The notes below the pieces were generated by a model. The model saw only the letters and a program-made list of their open reading frames with translations. It had not been told where the DNA came from and searched no databases. A program made the translations under genes and the position numbers. Shown one piece after another: positions 36,564-44,559 of a stretch of DNA of 64,000 bases. How positions within the stretch are numbered: the stretch's first letter is position 1; every line of letters begins with the position of its first letter. This DNA is from BM520 sp964474455 (GTDB lineage Bacteria > Bacteroidota > Bacteroidia > Bacteroidales > BM520). Location: assembly GCA_964474455.1 (NCBI GenBank), contig CAYYSU010000003.1:1-64000 (forward strand). Direction: 5' to 3'.

Positions 36564-37508
36564 TTATTTCATAGCAGAGGAGGCGATAATTTGGTCGGCA
36601 TTTTTCAGGAATATTCCTATACTCTGTGCGCGGAGGAGGGAATCCTGGATCTGCTGCTGATCCTCATAAAGGTATCGGAATTGAGTCCAGTAGCCTTTCA
36701 TTCTGTTAAGATGACCTTTCTCTGTGTCCGATGTCCCTTCGATATTGGCATTCAGTATTGTGTGAAAAGAGCCAAACCTTTTGCGATCCCGGAGTTGACA
36801 ACCTGTTTTAATCCATTCTCCCAGGAACGGGTTTCGGACAAGTCCTCGTCCTATCATCCAGGATGATATTCGGGGCATCATGGTTTTCAGTTTTTTAAGA
36901 TCCTCCACACTAAAGATATCTCCATTATATATCAATTCCGGGCTTGAGAGCTTCTCCACAAAGGGGGCAAAAAACTCGGGATCTGCCTTTCCGGAGTACA
37001 TTTGGACACCGGTGCGACTGTGCACTGTTAATGAAGCAAGTGAAACGCTGTTGAAGACATCCGCAAGCTCATCGAACAGTGTGTTGTCTCTAAATCCTAT
37101 TCTTGTTTTTACAGAAAATCTAATGTTGATATCGTCAATAACATTCTGTAAAAGACTTAATACTTTTTCCGGATCTTTGAGCAGACCAGAGCCTCTCTGC
37201 TTACGGGTGATTTTTGGCATCGGGCATCCCAAGTTAAGGTTGATCTCATCAAATCCGTATGACTCAAGGAGATGTGCCATCTGTACTATTTGACTTGCTT
37301 TATTTCCTATAACCTGTGGGATGAGATGGATTTTTTCATTTGCCGGAAGAATATCTTTCAGACGCGACGGGTTAACATAATCAGCTTCGACCAGAGGAAT
37401 AAATGGAGCCATTACAGCATCTACGCCTGAGAAATGCTCAGCAAAGGCATCTCTGAAAGGGCGCTCGGTAAATCCCCGCAAAGGGCCCATATATATCTTA
37501 TCATTCAT
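36564..37508 (-). CDS. tRNA-dihydrouridine synthase
   Basis: Dus enzymes use FMN and NADPH to reduce uridines in the tRNA D-loop. The 314-residue protein opens with MGPLRGFTERPFR, the FMN-binding N-terminus. It has the catalytic cysteine C95 in NLGCPMPKITRKQRGSGLL and the later IGRGLVRNPFLG phosphate-binding segment. It belongs to the DusA/B/C superfamily; which uridine it modifies cannot be told. Its ATG overlaps the stop of the upstream ATP-grasp-like gene by one base (TAATG). Confidence 0.91.
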   Translation of the reverse strand: MNDKIYMGPLRGFTERPFRDAFAEHFSGVDAVMAPFIPLVEADYVNPSRLKDILPANEKIHLIPQVIGNKASQIVQMAHLLESYGFDEINLNLGCPMPKITRKQRGSGLLKDPEKVLSLLQNVIDDINIRFSVKTRIGFRDNTLFDELADVFNSVSLASLTVHSRTGVQMYSGKADPEFFAPFVEKLSSPELIYNGDIFSVEDLKKLKTMMPRISSWMIGRGLVRNPFLGEWIKTGCQLRDRKRFGSFHTILNANIEGTSDTEKGHLNRMKGYWTQFRYLYEDQQQIQDSLLRAQSIGIFLKNADQIIASSAMK

Positions 37509-38404
37509 TATGTTAATAGAAAATGATTTTTAAAAGCCTGTGATAATGCCCTTATTGCATGTTTCTCATCTCTGCAGGCCATCTTCCTTGGAGGACCCTG
37601 AGGTGTGTTATTGACATCCACGATATAAATCTTTCCGTCATTGTTATCACGCAGAATGTCTAACTCGCCGTAATCAAGGTTAATGTGATTGCAAAACTGG
37701 TTTATTTTTTCGATTTCAATATCAGAAAAAACATCCTTTGTTTTCGTAAGAATTGTTTTAGAGGTGCTGTTCGTAAAGCGAATACTTTTGTCCCTGTATT
37801 TAAGATAGATAAATGAGAGCGTCTCCCCTATCACCGGCACTCTCAAATCCACAACCTGATTGTTGTCTGTGCTGTTATCTATAAGTTTTTGGTAAATAAA
37901 GCCCTTAGCCGGTACTTCGCCAGGCCTATCAACTATCTCTCCGTCGTGTCTGGCATTGATATCACTCTTTTTAACATAGGGTTTATCATAAGTCATAGGA
38001 TCGATAGATGTTGAATACCCAAAAACTTCTTTGAAGATATTGTCCACAAACACCTTACTAATATCTCTGCTGTGCAGATTTACTACATGCCTGGTGTCAA
38101 TATTTTCCAGATGATGATACTCTTTTCTAAATGTCAGATATTCCCAGTACACGATAATGTCAGGGTGGCTGTGATATATGTTGGTTAAGTTATAGCCCAG
38201 GTGATCTGCAATTTTATATAATGTTGACCCGGAGCTGGGGTAGTGTGGATAAACATATATGGTTTTTACTGTGAATCCGTGGCGCAGGAGATTGAGAAAC
38301 ATTTTGAGCAGGTATTTTGTGTCCTTTGCTAATTTTTCCGGCATGGGCATACCCTTCCTGTATTTTACAAACACCCCTCTTTTATATTTTTTAATAAAAT
38401 ACAT
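37508..38404 (-). CDS. ATP-grasp-like protein of unknown function
   Basis: The 298-residue protein ends with a pattern typical of the ATP-grasp C-terminal subdomain: DYGELDILRDNNDGKIYIVD followed by VNNTPQGPP, where Asp, Glu and Asn would hold Mg-ATP. Upstream, RFTNSTSKTILTKTK could contribute phosphate contacts. The N-terminal half (about 1-120) matches nothing I know. ATP-grasp enzymes ligate a carboxylate to an amine or thiol, so a ligase or modifying role is possible but unproven. The first residues MYFIKKYKRGVFVKYRKG are basic. It is coupled to the dus gene by a one-base overlap. Confidence 0.65.
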   Translation of the reverse strand: MYFIKKYKRGVFVKYRKGMPMPEKLAKDTKYLLKMFLNLLRHGFTVKTIYVYPHYPSSGSTLYKIADHLGYNLTNIYHSHPDIIVYWEYLTFRKEYHHLENIDTRHVVNLHSRDISKVFVDNIFKEVFGYSTSIDPMTYDKPYVKKSDINARHDGEIVDRPGEVPAKGFIYQKLIDNSTDNNQVVDLRVPVIGETLSFIYLKYRDKSIRFTNSTSKTILTKTKDVFSDIEIEKINQFCNHINLDYGELDILRDNNDGKIYIVDVNNTPQGPPRKMACRDEKHAIRALSQAFKNHFLLT

Positions 38405-38750
38405 TATATTTATTTGCCTGTTTGTTTCTCCGGAACTAATTGCTGTTATCCTGATAACTAGCTATAGGTTTTGAGATTTCTTTTCTTATACGTTACAAAA
38501 ATATTTGTCTTTACCATTTATAAAATCAGTTTGTGCATATTGTAAATTCAGGATGTTTAAGTGTTTGTCACTTATTGAACCTTTGGGTGTAACTTATTGC
38601 ATACGCCATTCACTTTTCATCCTCAAAAGTATTGTTTTTTTTTGGTGTATAAACATCGACTATCTTAATAATAAACAAAATCTAACTTATCATTCATTAG
38701 CAGTGATTAATACCATATTCATTTATTAATATTTATTAAAACAGATTATT
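38405..38750. other. 346-bp intergenic region with a -7 element and a palindrome
   Basis: This AT-rich gap separates the divergent ATP-grasp-like and T9SS genes. It contains a minus-strand TATTTTTG (38503-38496), about 92 bp before the ATP-grasp-like ATG, and the perfect palindrome GTTATC-CT-GATAAC (38445-38458) between that element and the gene, a possible operator. No gene, tRNA or clear plus-strand promoter was found. Confidence 0.4.
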
Positions 38751-39779
38751 ATGAAAAAAGGCATTACAATTTTAGTCATTTTAGGGCTTATGTTTTTTTG
38801 CTGTAAAGCTCAGTATGAGATTACATACTCCAATAATGCTCCTGAGCTTGGGGATGAATTAACCTTAAATTTCAGCACTGATGTAATAGTACCATCGGTG
38901 GGCGAATCGGGAGCAAACGTGCAATGGGATTTTTCTCAATATGAAACTGCCAGTACGGATGAACTGGATTTTGTTGATCCTGACGATACTCCCTGGGGAG
39001 ATTTAGTTAGTGATTGCAATATTTGCGCATACTCCAATGATCGCGCTCAGACCGGAGAATTCTTTAATATCACCAATAATTCATTAGTAATGAAATACTT
39101 GGGCACAGTTTTTAACGACGTCAGTCAGCTTACAGAATACTCTGACGATTATTTGGTAATGGAATACCCTTTTGGATTTACTGATGATTTTTCGGATACC
39201 TACGCTTATGCAATGGAAATAGATTTGGGCGGTTTTATAGCATTATACACCAGCGAAGGAACAATTAATACCACTGCCGACGGATGGGGAAGCATATACA
39301 CACCAGCGGGATATTTTTCTGATGTACTGCGTGTTAAAAGTGTTGTAGTGGATAATTATGAATCATGGTATAATGGTGAATTGGCTGCCAGCGGAACAAA
39401 TATTTACACCCATTATTTATGGTATCATGCGAGTTGCACATATCCAGTTATGAGTATTGACTATTATGAAGAAGGCAGCAATTATGCAAATATTAGTTGT
39501 TGGGGTATGAGTACAAGTATTGAAGAGTATGAAATGCAGAGTATGAATCTTTATCCTAATCCCGTAAATGATTTATTATCTGTTGAAAATATTCCCTTTT
39601 CAATCGACAGTTATGTAAGTATATATAATAGCCTCGGTAAGTTGATAAAAAAAGAGTTAGCATCTGTTACTTCAATTAATATATCAACAGCAGATTTCCC
39701 AAATGGTGTGTATTATTTAATTTTAAATGATAAAAAGTCACATAAGGTTTTAGCAGAGAAATTTATTGTAACGCACTAA
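38751..39779 (+). CDS. Secreted T9SS cargo protein of unknown function
   Basis: The 342-residue protein has a signal peptide (MKKGITILVILGLMFFCCKA) and a C-terminal type A sorting domain of about 75 residues. That domain begins LYPNPVNDLLSVEN and ends VLAEKFIVTH, the pattern that sends proteins out through the type IX system and anchors them at the surface. The middle (about 25-260) is rich in Asp, Ser, Tyr and Thr, beta-rich in character, with no catalytic motif I recognise. A cUUCGg-type terminator follows. Confidence 0.8.
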   Translation: MKKGITILVILGLMFFCCKAQYEITYSNNAPELGDELTLNFSTDVIVPSVGESGANVQWDFSQYETASTDELDFVDPDDTPWGDLVSDCNICAYSNDRAQTGEFFNITNNSLVMKYLGTVFNDVSQLTEYSDDYLVMEYPFGFTDDFSDTYAYAMEIDLGGFIALYTSEGTINTTADGWGSIYTPAGYFSDVLRVKSVVVDNYESWYNGELAASGTNIYTHYLWYHASCTYPVMSIDYYEEGSNYANISCWGMSTSIEEYEMQSMNLYPNPVNDLLSVENIPFSIDSYVSIYNSLGKLIKKELASVTSINISTADFPNGVYYLILNDKKSHKVLAEKFIVTH

Positions 39780-39793
39780 AATTTTAAGTATTT

Positions 39794-39812
39794 GAATCTT
39801 CGGATTCTTTTT
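39794..39812 (+). terminator. Probable terminator with cUUCGg tetraloop
   Basis: GAATC (39794-39798) and GATTC (39803-39807) enclose TTCG, giving a C(UUCG)G tetraloop hairpin followed by five T. The stem is only 5 bp but the loop is unusually stable. It lies 15 bp after the T9SS gene stop. Confidence 0.55.
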
Positions 39813-39827
39813 CACCTCCCTCAAGAG

Positions 39828-39907
39828 AGATGTAATCAGTACTAAGTTTCGCATAGCTTTAATGATGGCTAAACATTGAGCAAAATAACAGGTACTCGAT
39901 TACATCT
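39828..39907. repeat. 80-bp inverted-repeat structure, possible structured RNA
   Basis: AGATGTAATC-AGTAC (39828-39842) pairs with GTACT-C-GATTACATCT (39892-39907): 15 bp with a single bulged C and a 49-nt loop that can form an inner TAGC/GCTA pairing. It lies in a 394-bp gap (39780-40173) without protein genes. The rest of that gap holds a GTTT tandem repeat (40072-40088) and two copies of TTCACCTCC (39811-39819 and 40127-40135). It could be a small RNA, a leader element or a remnant of a small transposable element. Confidence 0.45.
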
Positions 39908-40173
39908 GTTTTGTACTATATATTTATATATTTAGGTTTTCACCGCAAGAAACATAGTGTCTTTTCTTATGTCCACACATTCAGGTAGATCAATAAAAGC
40001 AGTGGATCGGGAAGTTGACGCTTCATAGCAAGTATTCCTATTATTTTTTTTATATCTTTACTAAAGGAAGAGTTTGTTTGTTTGTTTGCAATTCAAAGGT
40101 GTTGAATATTAGTAGTATAACTTATCTTCACCTCCTTTAAATATTATTTATTTATTATTCATGCCATAAAAAA

Positions 40174-41964
40174 ATGTTTATTTCTCTCTTTTTTAGATTC
40201 GGGGAATTGAAATTGGCACAGTTGCTTCTAGTTGCAACATTAATGTTCTATGGTTGCCATAACACAACTACTTCGTCTCTTTCCGATACGCCTGATCCAT
40301 CATCTGCTTGCAGCGATTCGCTCTTTACCATTGCTGAAAATCTAGCCGGCTCAAATACGCCCTTGGCCTACCTATACCTTCATAAGGCCTGCAATGAATT
40401 GCGCCCCGTCACACTTATGAATAATATTTCAAGATATCATCTTGTAAAAGGTAGGATACTGTATTATGAAGATCAATATCCGGAATCCATAGCACATCTG
40501 GATACGGCGATAGTCATGTACACAAAAGAGAATGATCAGGCAGGAATAGCTAAAGCAAGTAGTTTTTATAGTGCGTCGCAAGCCCTGTTTGGTGATTACG
40601 CCATTGCGCTGGAGTATTCGCACAAAGCTGCAGTCATACTTCAGGAGCTGGGTGATGATTTGTCTTTAGCCAGTTGTTATAATTATATCGGCAACATATA
40701 CCTGGAACAAAAGAAAAATGACAAGGCATTGAATTATATGGAGAAAGCATGGACCATTACAAAATCAGATTCCATAAGTCTTCCCAATGCTAATATTCTG
40801 TCGTCGTTGGGATCGTTTTATAGAGAAAACGGAGAGCTGAAGAATGCTGAAAAGTATATGTTAAAAGCATACGATATTCGTGTAAAATGTGCCGAGATAA
40901 GGCATATTGCCTCTTCGTTATGCCAGTTGGCAGAATTACAATTTCTTCAAGATAACTATAATGCTGCAACAAAATACCTCCATGAAGCCCGGCAGATCTA
41001 CCTCGAACTGAATGACCGCACAGGTCTTTTTATTGTATGTCATACTAATTCCAAAATCGCTTCTGCTCAAAATAACTTCCCGCAGGCAATTCAATATGCT
41101 GAAAATGCCTACCAAATCAGCCAAGAGATAAATAGCAGTAAACTCCTTGCCCAGGCGACTCAGCAATTATATGAAATACATAAGAAACAGAATAATGCCA
41201 AACGGGCATTGGAATATTTTGAGCTGTATATTTCCTATTATACCACGTTGGTCTCCGCAGATAAAAACAGAACTATTGCCAAACTCGAATACCAAAATGA
41301 GCTGGAGATAAAATCCAGAGATAATGAAATATTGTTGCAGAAGAATAAAATCCATAAACAGCAGGCTACCTTGTTGTTGATAACCATGTTAACACTGCTA
41401 ATATTTGTTGTTGTATTGTTTGTAATTTTTCGGTTAAAATATAAGAACTTTCATCAGCGCCAGAAGCTGCTGGAAAAAAAGAAGCAGATGGCCGAGGCAA
41501 AGAGTGCACTTCACGAAAAGGAAAAGCTGGTTCTTGAAAACAATCTGGAACTAAAAAACAAGGAACTGACCAGTAAATCCGTTGAGTTACTTCACCAAAT
41601 CGAAACATTACAAGCCCTTTCGACGAGGATTGAGAAACTTAAACATATTGAATCGAAGAAAGAAATTGAAGAAATTTTGCATGAGTTAAACTTTAAAACC
41701 CGCGAAAGTGTCTGGGACGAATTTCATGATGCCTTTAATAATGTACATAATGAGTTTTATGAGCAATTGTTGAAGGTTTGTCCCGACCTCACTTCCACAG
41801 AAATAAAAATCGCCGCCTTACTTAAGCTAAATCTCTCCACAAAAGAGATTGCCGCCATCTCGTATAAATCGGAAAGTGCCATAAAAACTGCAAGGCACCG
41901 GCTGCGACAGAAATTACAGCTTCCGCCAGGAGAGAATTTAATCGGTTTTCTGATGAAAATATAG
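40174..41964 (+). CDS. TPR-transmembrane-LuxR one-component regulator
   Basis: The 596-residue protein starts with a hydrophobic segment ending in MFYGC (Cys28, lipobox-like). A periplasmic array of TPR-type helices spans about 85-360 and a transmembrane helix lies at 399-421 (LLLITMLTLLIFVVVLFVIF). A cytoplasmic coiled coil (about 425-500) leads to a LuxR-type helix-turn-helix at about 537-585 (LTSTEIKIAALLKLNLSTKE). This layout is common in Bacteroidetes and suggests a membrane sensor that binds DNA directly, without a kinase. The likely targets are nearby genes, such as the small basic protein and SUMF1-like lipoprotein downstream, but that is inference. Confidence 0.85.
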   Translation: MFISLFFRFGELKLAQLLLVATLMFYGCHNTTTSSLSDTPDPSSACSDSLFTIAENLAGSNTPLAYLYLHKACNELRPVTLMNNISRYHLVKGRILYYEDQYPESIAHLDTAIVMYTKENDQAGIAKASSFYSASQALFGDYAIALEYSHKAAVILQELGDDLSLASCYNYIGNIYLEQKKNDKALNYMEKAWTITKSDSISLPNANILSSLGSFYRENGELKNAEKYMLKAYDIRVKCAEIRHIASSLCQLAELQFLQDNYNAATKYLHEARQIYLELNDRTGLFIVCHTNSKIASAQNNFPQAIQYAENAYQISQEINSSKLLAQATQQLYEIHKKQNNAKRALEYFELYISYYTTLVSADKNRTIAKLEYQNELEIKSRDNEILLQKNKIHKQQATLLLITMLTLLIFVVVLFVIFRLKYKNFHQRQKLLEKKKQMAEAKSALHEKEKLVLENNLELKNKELTSKSVELLHQIETLQALSTRIEKLKHIESKKEIEEILHELNFKTRESVWDEFHDAFNNVHNEFYEQLLKVCPDLTSTEIKIAALLKLNLSTKEIAAISYKSESAIKTARHRLRQKLQLPPGENLIGFLMKI

Positions 41965-42114
41965 CTTATATCCCAGGCGATAGAAATCACATTGTAACTT
42001 TTTGTAACCCAACAGACTATTTTTTGAACACCCTGCTTTTTTGCCAACGTTGGTTGAATTGCTTTTGTTTGTAAAATCAACAAAAGTCACATTTTTTAAA
42101 TAGTTCCCTCTATT

Positions 42115-42249
42115 ATGGCAAAAACAACGAAGCCACCTAAAAAAGACGTTACACCGGTTGATGATCTTAATACACAAAACAGAGCTATTATTAAAGTTAT
42201 TAAGGCGCTGGATAAGAAACGTAAGAAAAAAAAGAAACCTAATTCATAA
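42115..42249 (+). CDS. 44-residue lysine-rich small protein
   Basis: ATG at 42115 to TAA at 42247-42249 encodes 44 residues, starting MAKTTKPPKKDVTPVDD and ending in a lysine/arginine block followed by PNS. It is strongly basic at both ends, has no signal peptide, and could bind nucleic acid or be a small regulator. It lies 17 bp before the SUMF1-like lipoprotein gene and 150 bp after the TPR-LuxR gene. An 8-bp inverted repeat (CTTTTGTT at 42062-42069 with AACAAAAG at 42079-42086) precedes it and might be an operator. The close spacing to the next gene supports a real gene, but the short length leaves doubt. Confidence 0.5.
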   Translation: MAKTTKPPKKDVTPVDDLNTQNRAIIKVIKALDKKRKKKKKPNS

Positions 42250-42266
42250 CTTTATATCCCTTTATT

Positions 42267-43721
42267 ATGAGAGCAAAAAGATTTTTAATCCTGAATTTGA
42301 TCATTTGTGCAAGTTTAATAATGTTAAATTCTTGTGAAAAAGAAAACGACCCTGTATTAAAAGACATTTTTACCGTCACGGTGGATGAAAACCCTTATTC
42401 TGCTGGCAATGCCATTGCCTATAGTAGTGACGAGAACACCTTTGTTTTCTGCTTTAGTCCTTCCGGACAGAAATTTAATCCTACCGATAATGGAGTATGG
42501 ATTGCCGATAGTGAAGTCACCTATTCTCTGTGGAAAGAGATATATGATTGGGCTCAGAGCAAAGGTTATACCATAAAAAATGCCGGTCAGGCCGGAAGCA
42601 ATAGCAACTTTCCTAAAAACCATCCCGTAACATTCATTTGTTGGTATAGTGCGGTAGTATGGTGTAATGCATTAACCGAATATTACAATCTTCATAATGG
42701 TGAAAAACCCGATTATGGATTTGTGTATACCTCCAATGGCAATGTGGTGAAAGATTCCGACATCAACAACCCTGAATTTGATAATCTCAATATCCATATG
42801 GATGCCACCGGCTTTCGCCTTCCCACCAATGCTGAGTGGTACAATGCCGCTCGTTGGCCCAATACACCTGATGACTATGCCAGTGGCGCTGCTGACAACT
42901 ACCAAAATGAAGTTGCCACACAAGCTGTTGCCTGGTATAATGCCAACAGTAGCGCAGATACTCATCCCGTTAAGGAAAAAAGTAAAAATGGCCTTAACCT
43001 TTACGATATGAGTGGCAATGTAAAGGAAATTGTGATAGATAAAAAAACCATGTACGATGGTGATTATAATAATTGCGGCGGGGCATATAATAGTAACCCC
43101 GATCAGGTAAAAGTCTCTTCAAGCAGCCCCATCGATAGGCATTCCCGCTCCATCTCCCAGGGGTTTCGTACAGCCCGCACCATAGGCGACGACACACATG
43201 TGGATTTTGAAATTGACAATAATGGCGGTGGCGGCTCGCTTACTCCCGGCTCCGGAACAGGCTATTTTACTATGAACGGCGATACCATAAACATCTCAAG
43301 AGCTATACTATTCGATTTTAATACGCTGTTGAATGGCCAATATGTTTCATTGGATCTTTTTTCTGAAGGCATCGACACGGAGTTGGCAAACAGTGGAGGA
43401 TATACAGGACAGGGAAGCTTTGTGGGGTTTGGCCCTATCCTAACTGAAAACGATAGCCTGGATAATGAAATGGTATATGGTGACGACGAAATTATGTTGA
43501 TAAGTTCGGTTGTCGATTTTGATGCAGATGTCTATCCCTGGGAAGGAACAAATGGCTTTATAGGGGCGAGAGATAAGACGCTGGAGGTTTCCCTTGATAA
43601 TGGAGTATTCACACTCACTTTTACCGTTTTTGGAACTGATCATCAATACAATGAAGATGTTGAACTTAAAGGTACTTATGTTGGCACCATAGCACACTAT
43701 GTTGCCGGCAGGGATTTTTAG
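42267..43721 (+). CDS. SUMF1/FGE-like (formylglycine-generating enzyme fold) lipoprotein
   Basis: The 484-residue protein has a lipoprotein signal (lipobox LNSC, Cys23) and then an FGE-sulfatase domain at about 65-310. Its hallmarks are DSEVTYSLWKEIYDWAQ, HPVTFICWYSAVVWCNAL, GFRLPTNAEWYNAARW, LNLYDMSGNVKE and the closing GFRTAR. Enzymes with this fold oxidise cysteine to formylglycine in sulfatases, but many bacterial members are binding or structural proteins. No sulfatase gene is near, and the outer location argues against the cytoplasmic maturation role. The last 150 residues (after a Gly/Ser linker GGGGSLTPGSGTG) form an extra beta-rich domain I do not recognise. Confidence 0.85.
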   Translation: MRAKRFLILNLIICASLIMLNSCEKENDPVLKDIFTVTVDENPYSAGNAIAYSSDENTFVFCFSPSGQKFNPTDNGVWIADSEVTYSLWKEIYDWAQSKGYTIKNAGQAGSNSNFPKNHPVTFICWYSAVVWCNALTEYYNLHNGEKPDYGFVYTSNGNVVKDSDINNPEFDNLNIHMDATGFRLPTNAEWYNAARWPNTPDDYASGAADNYQNEVATQAVAWYNANSSADTHPVKEKSKNGLNLYDMSGNVKEIVIDKKTMYDGDYNNCGGAYNSNPDQVKVSSSSPIDRHSRSISQGFRTARTIGDDTHVDFEIDNNGGGGSLTPGSGTGYFTMNGDTINISRAILFDFNTLLNGQYVSLDLFSEGIDTELANSGGYTGQGSFVGFGPILTENDSLDNEMVYGDDEIMLISSVVDFDADVYPWEGTNGFIGARDKTLEVSLDNGVFTLTFTVFGTDHQYNEDVELKGTYVGTIAHYVAGRDF

Positions 43722-43867
43722 AATCAATAGTCATTGTGCCGGTTCTTAATCTATCTAAACTTATGTGTGAACGGGAATTTTGTGCCAACCTGCTACACAT
43801 ACACTCACTCACCTTTCTCGTATTATTGTAACGTCTGTTTTCAATTATGAGCTTAGATTTTGGTGGA

Positions 43868-43900
43868 TTTGAAAGTATATAACTTGAAGTTGTATCTTTG
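43868..43900 (+). promoter_or_regulatory. Promoter of the HMA-AraC gene, leaderless type (TTTG-N21-TATCTTTG)
   Basis: TTTG at 43868-43871 and TATCTTTG at 43893-43900 are 21 bp apart. Only four bases (aaaa) separate the -7 element from the ATG at 43905, so the mRNA should begin at the start codon itself. Confidence 0.65.
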
Positions 43901-43904
43901 AAAA

Positions 43905-44474
43905 ATGAAATCAGTTCTACATATTAAAAATATGGTCTGTAATCGCTGTATAAAGGTTGTTAAGGATGAATTTGCGTCGTTGAATGTTGATATTGAAGCC
44001 ATTGAATTAGGAAAAGTAACCATTTCTTCAACGCTGAACGATTCAATCTTATCAGACATTAATGATGTATTGGAAAAAAATGGATTTGAATTAATTGATG
44101 ATAAAAAAAGCAAGCTTATTGATAGCATTAAAACGCTCATCATCGAAATGATCCACCATGAAAAAGATGCTAATGAATCGATAAATAGCTCTGAGTTCAT
44201 TTCTAAAAAAATCGGATATGATTATTCTTATCTCAGCAATCTGTTTTCTTCCGTAGAAAATATCACCATTGAGAAATATATCATCAATCAAAAAATTGAA
44301 AAAGTTAAGGAATTGCTGGTGTACGATGAATTAACGCTTAACGAAATTTCGTACAAACTTTCTTATAGCAGCGTTCAACACTTGTCCAGTCAATTTAAGA
44401 AGATCACAGGTCTTACACCCACACACTTTAAAAAATTAAAGGAAAACAAGTGTAAACCGCTGGATGAGGTATAA
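43905..44474 (+). CDS. HMA-like/AraC-type metal-responsive regulator
   Basis: The 189-residue protein joins two parts. Residues 1-66 resemble a heavy-metal-associated (HMA) domain, with the metal-binding pair C12 and C15 in MVCNRC. Residues about 90-178 are an AraC-type DNA-binding domain with two helix-turn-helix units (FISKKIGYDYSYLSNLFSS; LTLNEISYKLSYSSVQHLSS). The natural reading is a one-component sensor in which metal bound to the CxxC controls DNA binding. The gene is very AT-rich compared with its neighbours, a possible sign of transfer. The metal permease follows 85 bp downstream and itself carries an HMA domain with CxxC, so it is the obvious target. Metal identity (Cu, Zn or other) is not determined. 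Confidence 0.82.
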   Translation: MKSVLHIKNMVCNRCIKVVKDEFASLNVDIEAIELGKVTISSTLNDSILSDINDVLEKNGFELIDDKKSKLIDSIKTLIIEMIHHEKDANESINSSEFISKKIGYDYSYLSNLFSSVENITIEKYIINQKIEKVKELLVYDELTLNEISYKLSYSSVQHLSSQFKKITGLTPTHFKKLKENKCKPLDEV

Positions 44475-44559
44475 TCCAAAAAAGATATTACTTTTTTCAA
44501 AATTCATATAACAGCGAAAAGACCAATACTTCCGTTATTTGTAGCATAAAACTACATAT

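Noticed and set aside
38505..38729. Possible 74-codon plus-strand gene in the 38.4-38.75 kb gap
   Set aside because: The composition follows the AT-rich DNA, there is no promoter or conserved motif, and it looks like a chance frame.
39828..39907. attC-type integron recombination site
   Set aside because: The long stem with a bulged base looked similar at first, but the GTTRRRY/RYYYAAC end motifs are missing and there is no integrase or cassette array.
42267..43721. Sulfatase-maturing enzyme system
   Set aside because: The FGE-like protein is a lipoprotein and no sulfatase gene lies nearby, so a maturation role is not supported.
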